The translations under genes were made by a program, and so were the position numbers. Below, one piece after another: positions 58,771 through 64,000 of a DNA stretch of 64,000 nt (positions are counted from its first letter, which is position 1; each line of letters begins with the position of its first letter). Source of the stretch: Cryptomeria japonica (Eukaryota; Streptophyta; Pinopsida; Cupressales; Cupressaceae); NCBI RefSeq assembly GCF_030272615.1, contig NC_081413.1, positions 565,006,510 through 565,070,509 of the forward strand, in the 5' to 3' direction. The notes beneath the pieces are model-generated. The model had not been told where the DNA came from. It worked only from the letters and a program-made list of their open reading frames with translations, and ran no database searches.

Positions 58771-59093
58771 GGCGCTCGCGTAACTGCAACACACGTAGAT
58801 CCTCCTGCACATAGACGTTCATCCAAACACCATCAGTTGTTTTGTTATCAAACTTTCTTAAGTTTAAACCTAGACTATCATCAGATACTTTGATCAAGTA
58901 TCTTCGGGTCTCAACAGGTAAGCAATCATGGCCGCCTAGACTTCAACAGACATTTATCCTAACAAATGACCTAAGTCTCATCGGGCTGCTATGGTTCAAA
59001 ACAACTCCCACTTCACCTCGTCATCCATCAATCGCTAGGCATCAGGAGATTTGTTTTGTCCGAAACTGGGGCATCTTGTTATCCTAAAGCAAA
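58771..59093. other. Non-coding stretch between PMD ORF and 3' motif array
   Basis: The PMD frame stays open upstream of 58759 for some codons (LRERHPAT) but no start was found. The rest has no recognisable feature. Confidence 0.4.
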
Positions 59094-59400
59094 AGCGCTA
59101 TTTAATCTACAATAGCGCTCATTCTGAACAATAGCGCTACAACAACATCAATAGCGCTCAAACAGCCCTACAATAGCGCTACAAAAACAAACGCGCTACA
59201 ACCACTCTACAATAGCGCTATTACAAGTCAATAGTGCTCAATTAACTATACCGTAGCGCTAATTTATCAAAAGCGCTCAAACTTGCCTACAAAAGCGCTA
59301 AATACATGCAAAAGCGCTAAAACTAGCCTACAAAAGCGCTATTGCGGCACAATAGCGCTAATTCATGGAGCAAAAGCGCTAAAAACCTAGTTCCAGCGCT
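59094..59400 (+). repeat. 3' array of 16 CAATAGCGCT-like motifs, about 20-bp period
   Basis: AGCGCT cores start at 59094, 59114, 59133, 59153, 59175, 59192, 59214, 59233, 59255, 59272, 59294, 59313, 59335, 59354, 59375 and 59395 (two are variants, CGCGCT and AGTGCT). They are preceded mostly by CAAT or CAAA, so the motif is the reverse complement of the leader motif. Spacing alternates near 19 and 22 in the second half, giving a 41-bp higher-order unit with GCCTACAAAAGCGCT. Other spacer bases are poorly conserved. Confidence 0.95.
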
Positions 59401-59950
59401 CTTGCTCCGACTTGACTTGGACTCAGCTAAAAACATATCAAAAATGCATGAAAGACAAGTTTTCGAATTTGCGTACCAATGGTCCATAGTCGGCTGGGCA
59501 CTGGAATCGTCGCACTCGCTCAAATCGATGTTCGGTGATCGGAAACGGCATCGTAGCTCCTCCTTGCTCCTCCAAATGTCACTGTCAGAGCTATAGTTTT
59601 CAACTAGTCGCGGTCACAAATGATCCTATTTTCACCCCTTTCACCCCATTTATACCCCCCGCCGTCACTGTAACTTCGCCCTGCTCATCGCCGTGGTCCC
59701 CGTGAACTTCCCGAGCCTCCCATTTCTCCCTGTTTCCCCTGATTTCTTCTATTTTTCACCAGTATACCTAACTTCTTCTTTTCTATCCCCCTGCCACTTT
59801 TCATTCTTTTTCGAGAGATCGCCCGATTTTTCAAAACAATTCGGCCCATCTCTCGAGGGGGCATACCACCCATTAAATTAACATTTTATGGGGCATTTCT
59901 TCACACTAGTTTTTCTTTCTTTGAAACGATGCGATAAACTGCATCGTCTC
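59401..59950 (+). other. Non-coding stretch before the PPT
   Basis: C- and T-rich on the plus strand from 59630 to 59830; no gene. Short frames at 59342-59596 and 59693-59881 have no domain features. Confidence 0.5.
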
Positions 59951-59963
59951 AAAGAGGGGCAAA
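59951..59963 (+). promoter_or_regulatory. Polypurine tract
   Basis: AAAGAGGGGCAAA directly precedes the right LTR, the expected plus-strand primer site. Confidence 0.85.
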
Positions 59964-61401
59964 TGTAGTCACATAAATCTGTCCATTTTAATTAAATGAA
60001 TATTTCGTATTTATTTGATTAAAAATCCACTAGCCATCAGTTAATTAAATTAATATTTAATTAATTCATCCCCAAACATTCTTTTATTAATTAAATAAAT
60101 TACTCAATTTATTTTAATTAATTCATTAAAATCCAATTCCAATCAATTAAATAAATAAATCAATTTATTTAATTAAATCCCCTTTTCCTCTTTTAAATAA
60201 ATTAAATAAAACATTTATTTAAATCATTATCCCCACCCCACTTGCATTTTCCTACAAATGCAACTTGCACACATTTATTGAAATAAATGAATTTTTATTT
60301 TAATAAAATCCTATTTTCCTCACCCACCAAATCCACTTGCAAAATCTAATCACCTTCTAGATTCTTCTAACCCCTTCCTAATTAGCCTAATCCATCTCCT
60401 AAATATTGTCACATTCCTAAGCAAAATGGAGTCACTTCTCAAAGACCCCAAAGTCTTTGATAACCATTAAAGGCTTCCAACCTTCAACCACCAAAATCCT
60501 CAAAGTCTTTGAAAACCATTAAAGGCTTCCAACTTTCAACCACTTAATTCCCCAAAGTCTCCAATAACCATTAATGGTTAATTCAACCCTCCCACATGGT
60601 TAAAACATTTGTTTTGACTCAACCTCTACCCAACCCAAGGGTCTCATCAAGCATTTAATGCTTTGACCATAATTATCTCTTAATCATTTGCACAAAGGTT
60701 TATCCTTGGATTAATTCCTAATTCAGTGGGTAATCCTAATTTGGGCTTGACTCTTAGCCTTTAGATAACCATGAGGTCTTCTCAGGCCTTTAATGCCTCC
60801 AACCTCTTCTTTCAACCCAACCCTATGTTGACACTTGTCACCATTTCATTGGTGCCAATTGTGCACATGGATTTGAAATCATTCAATCCTGACCCTTGTT
60901 GAGATTACTCAATCTCAACCATCCATTGCTCCATTTTTCCTATAAATAGAGCCCATTCCTTCATAATCCAGATCCTGAAAACTTGTATGCATTTAGACTA
61001 TAGCCATTTTAGAGAGCATTTAGCATAGCATAACTAAATCTTGTCTTTTTGGTAAAATCAATCATTTTAGCAATAAAAATAGCTTTTTATTTCATGTTTG
61101 GAGCTATTCTACAATCTCAATCCTCCATAAGCATCCATAGTGCAAAAAGCTGCTGAGAGCTACACTATTTTGGAACTTGGAGAGGAGAGGAACAAGGGAG
61201 AAGGAACTAATATCATGCTGAGAGATAGTTGGAGATATCTCATTGTCTTACTTCTTTAGTTAGATTCATTAGCATGTGTTTTTAGTATCTCTCTTGGAAT
61301 GCCTTCATGTTTTAGTTTTTGATTGACTAACTCCAACATCTTGTTTGTTTTGTGTTCTTTGATCTTAAACTAACAATTTTGTGCCATTTAGGAGGGCATC
61401 A
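59964..61401 (+). repeat. Middle LTR shared by two tandem Tat-like copies
   Basis: 1438 bp; no difference from 42724-44161 noticed. It is followed not by host DNA but by another PBS and leader, so it serves as 3' LTR of the full copy and 5' LTR of a truncated one. Confidence 0.95.
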
Positions 61402-61403
61402 TT

Positions 61404-61442
61404 TGGTGAACCCGACGTGAATCGAACACGCAACCTTCTGAT
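61404..61442 (+). promoter_or_regulatory. Second copy of the extended tRNA-Trp primer-binding site
   Basis: Identical to 44164-44202. Confidence 0.75.
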
Positions 61443-61502
61443 TTCATTTTTTTTGAAAAATTAACATTTTGCTTGTTGAAATTGTCACACAGGTCGCACT
61501 TC

Positions 61503-61772
61503 GGCGCTATTGAACTCGTTTTAGCGCTATTGAAAACTTTCTTTTAGCGCTATTGACCCTAGGATAGCGCTATTGAAAATGTTTCAGCGCTATTGATAAC
61601 ATTCCAGCGCTATTGTCACCGTTTCAGCGCTATTGACATAATTCTAGCGCTTTTGTCTTCTCGGGATTTTCTTTTCTTTCAGTGCTACTGTTTAAATTAG
61701 CGCTTCTGCTCACGCAGACTAGCGCTGTTGTATTAATCAGCGCTTCTGCAAAAACACAGAATAGCGCTATTG
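61503..61772 (+). repeat. Second copy of the leader AGCGCTATTG array
   Basis: All 13 motifs are present in the same spacing as at 44263-44532. Confidence 0.95.
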
Positions 61773-62798
61773 CGACAGAGTGTCGCCCAAATAGACTTGT
61801 AACCGAAAAATCAAAAAAATTAGGCTTGTGGAAGCCCCCCTTTGAGCACTAATTTTACTAACTTATTTCTTTTCTTTGTGCAGGTTAAACAACACAACAA
61901 AAATCACAAAAATTCTTTTTTTTTTAGTGCTTAAAAAGAACTTAAAAACACAAAAAAAAAAAAAATAGTTTCATTGTTTTCTAGGTAGGGATACATTGTG
62001 TTTTTGGTGCTTAAAATCAACAAAAACAAACTTTCTTTCTTGCATCAATTGGGACTTAAAAATCACAATTCACACTTCAAATTTTTGGTGCAGTAAAAAG
62101 AACAATCCACTAGTCTTTATTTTTGGCAAAAACGAATTTTTCTTCATGCAATCGTGTTTTTCATTAAGTTGACCAGGACTTTCAAACTTCTAGATTACAA
62201 AACATATTGCTTTGGAGGTAAAATGAACACCATGACTGTTGGAGCAATATCTCCAAATAGTTAAATCACATTGCAAATGCTGGACTAAAAAGAACAAGTG
62301 TTTTTTGTGTTTGGCACGCTTGTGTACAAAAGTCAGTCGAGTGGACCTACTTCTAACACACACTATCCTCTCCCTTGGCTCTCGTGGTCCTAGGTGCAAG
62401 AGAAAAGTGTTAGTAACACTCAAAATTTTATTTTTTTTAAGAGAGGCCTGCCAAGGGATCGATACTCTTGGGAACGACCTCGAGCGGTAAATCCTTCGAG
62501 CCGCTATAGAAATCAGGTGAGAGCGAAAGTTGTAGCCTTGGGTATAGCTGTTCCTACAGTGTAACTGGCCGAAAGGACAAATGGGCCCCACCACCAGTTA
62601 CAAGGCTCTTAAGTGAGTCACTGCAGAATGAACTTATGTCCAAAGCCATCGAACATGACTAAACACCTTTAAGTAGTAGCCCACCTGTTCTATTGATTGA
62701 GGATATTTGAGGTATAATTTAGTGCAAGAGCATAGAAGGTTTTGCTCCCAAGATACTCACCATACATATTTCCTTGAGTAGAAACATAGCTTTAATGC

Positions 62799-63422
62799 CT
62801 TCTCAGGCCTTTAATGCCTCCAACCTCTTCTTTCAACCCAACCCTATGTTGACACTTGTCACCATTTCATTGGTGCCAATTGTGCACATGGATTTGAAAT
62901 CATTCAATCCTGACCCTTGTTGAGATTACTCAATCTCAACCATCCATTGCTCCATTTTTCCTATAAATAGAGCCCATTCCTTCATAATCCAGATCCTGAA
63001 AACTTGTATGCATTTAGACTATAGCCATTTTAGAGAGCATTTAGCATAGCATAACTAAATCTTGTCTTTTTGGTAAAATCAATCATTTTAGCAATAAAAA
63101 TAGCTTTTTATTTCATGTTTGGAGCTATTCTACAATCTCAATCCTCCATAAGCATCCATAGTGCAAAAAGCTGCTGAGAGCTACACTATTTTGGAACTTG
63201 GAGAGGAGAGGAACAAGGGAGAAGGAACTAATATCATGCTGAGAGATAGTTGGAGATATCTCATTGTCTTACTTCTTTAGTTAGATTCATTAGCATGTGT
63301 TTTTAGTATCTCTCTTGGAATGCCTTCATGTTTTAGTTTTTGATTGACTAACTCTAACATCTTGTTTGTTTTGTGTTCTTTGATCTTAAACTAACAATTT
63401 TGTGCCATTTAGGAGGGCATCA
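62799..63422 (+). repeat. 5'-truncated third LTR
   Basis: The last 624 bp of the LTR (offset 19,261 from 43538-44161), including the TATA box near 62961, ending GGCATCA. One substitution was noticed against the other copies (CTCTAACATC for CTCCAACATC near 63355). Followed by CATCT, a near match to CATAT before the first LTR. Confidence 0.93.
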
Positions 63423-63640
63423 CATCTAACATTCATTCATTCTTTCATCCATTATGAAAATATAACATTCATTCATTATCACATAACGTTCATTAACACA
63501 TAAAATTCATTAACTTTCATTAACACGCAACATTCATCAATAATCATCAACAAATATCATTCATGAACATTCATTAGCACATAATTACATTCATTAACAC
63601 ATAAAAATCAATCATTATCAAATAAGGTAGATTACAATCA
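63423..63640. repeat. ACATTCATT-type simple repeat
   Basis: Variants of ACATTCATTCATT, TTCATTAACACATAA and ATCATTCATGAACATTC recur without a fixed period. The composition resembles the 3' region of the Tat-like element at 55540-56680, so it may be related element debris. Confidence 0.6.
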
Positions 63641-63659
63641 TTTCTTTCTTTCTTTTTTT

Positions 63660-64000
63660 TTTGAAGCTATGTAAAGTCTAAGTGGAGCATCATCTTCTTC
63701 ATCATTTCCCCCATCTTCGGATGTTCTGACCTCTTCTTGTGCCCGTTATGTATGCCTAGTCCTATACAAAGGATGAGGATGCTGAACCAAAGGGGGGTCC
63801 TCTGCAATAACAAAGAATTGGGTTAAATTCAAAACATTTTTTTATTATTGTTACAAGTATTTCATTAATTTAAAGAACACAACCATTAGACTCTTTACTT
63901 GATGGGGCCACATCATCTTCCACATCATTTTGTCTAGCCTCAACCTCGACATGTTGAACACCCTCTAGATCCTTTGGAGTTGAAATACGAAACATTACAT
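63660..64000 (-). pseudogene. Possible partial gene with one intron, cut by the window edge
   Basis: On the minus strand a frame from 64000 to 63884 (FRISTPKDLEGVQHVEVEAR) meets a GT donor at 63883-63882. An AG acceptor at 63803-63802 with TTTGTTATTGCAG opens a second stretch, 63801 to about 63660 (DPPLVQHPHPLYRTRH, then an acidic EDGGNDEEDDA), containing one in-frame TAA. The product is not recognised; it may be an exon of a transposon or a decayed host gene. Confidence 0.3.

Larger units (their letters stand above)
42724..61401 (+). mobile_element. Large Tat/Ogre-like Ty3/Gypsy retrotransposon
   Basis: An 18,678-bp element with two 1438-bp LTRs (42724-44161 and 59964-61401) in which I saw no difference. 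Order: PBS, short-motif array, 2.7-kb leader, gag-protease, RT, degenerate RNase H, second (archaeal-type) RNase H, integrase, long 3' region with an antisense plant-mobile-domain ORF, a second inverted motif array, and PPT. The second RNase H and long 3' region point to the Tat/Ogre lineage (established for that clade). The identical LTRs suggest very recent insertion or recombination, yet the main frame carries two TAG codons. The right LTR runs on into a second partial copy, so this is part of a tandem structure ending at 63422. Confidence 0.93.
61402..62798 (+). mobile_element. Truncated second internal region of the Tat-like element
   Basis: Corresponds base for base (offset 17,240) to 44162-45552: spacer, 39-nt PBS, motif array (61503-61772), splice-donor-like site and hairpin. 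At 62792/62793, after CATAGCTTT, it breaks off and after a few filler bases (AATGC) joins the middle of an LTR. All coding regions and the 3' array are deleted. Confidence 0.93.

Overview
The window reads as nuclear DNA of a seed plant. A large, repeat-swollen genome such as a conifer's is the best guess, but that is inference from the content and no species marker was found. Most of the 64 kb is AT-rich intergenic DNA and LTR retrotransposons. Only two ordinary host genes are clear: an intronless DREB2-type AP2/ERF transcription factor (587-1249, +) and a two-exon BAHD acyltransferase (14123 to 9783, -) whose single phase-0 intron is about 3 kb.

Layout. 1-1249: DREB2-like gene and its upstream region. 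1250-5100: AT-rich DNA with several local tandem repeats. 5100-8815: two blocks of degenerate telomere-like (TTTAGGG-derived) repeat ending near a (CA)30 microsatellite. 9783-14123: BAHD gene. 14464-18572: intergenic DNA with a 50-bp minisatellite and a probable solo LTR. 18573-26399: complete minus-strand Ty3/Gypsy element with 5-bp target-site duplication CTATC, encoding only gag and protease (non-autonomous). 26400-33733: LTR fragments, a fold-back palindrome and a pyrimidine tract. 33734-34997: solo LTR of the 18.6-kb element's family, with TSD GTTTC. 35037-36828: a 1.6-kb retroelement-like segment between perfect 103-bp direct repeats. 37631-42490: decayed Ty1/Copia element (-). 42724-63422: a very large Tat/Ogre-like Gypsy element (+) followed in tandem by a truncated internal region and a truncated LTR. 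63423-64000: simple repeats and a possible partial gene on the minus strand.

How the large element is organised. The 18.7-kb Tat-like element has 1438-bp LTRs, an unusually long (39-nt) primer-binding site complementary to tRNA-Trp, a 2.7-kb leader, one gag-protease-RT-RNaseH-RNaseH-integrase frame broken by two TAG codons, an antisense plant-mobile-domain ORF broken by TAG/TGA codons, and a polypurine tract. Its most striking feature is a pair of motif arrays. Thirteen copies of AGCGCTATTG-like 10-mers lie in the leader at roughly 20-bp spacing, and sixteen copies of the reverse-complement form (CAATAGCGCT-like) lie near the 3' end, again about every 20 bp. The intervening spacers are not conserved, so the motif rather than a longer repeat unit looks maintained. 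The genomic RNA could in principle pair end to end through these sites. I know of no description of this arrangement.

All reading was by eye. Coordinates of LTR ends, TSDs, splice sites and stop codons were located directly in the sequence. Family assignments rest on recognisable motifs, and no database search was possible.
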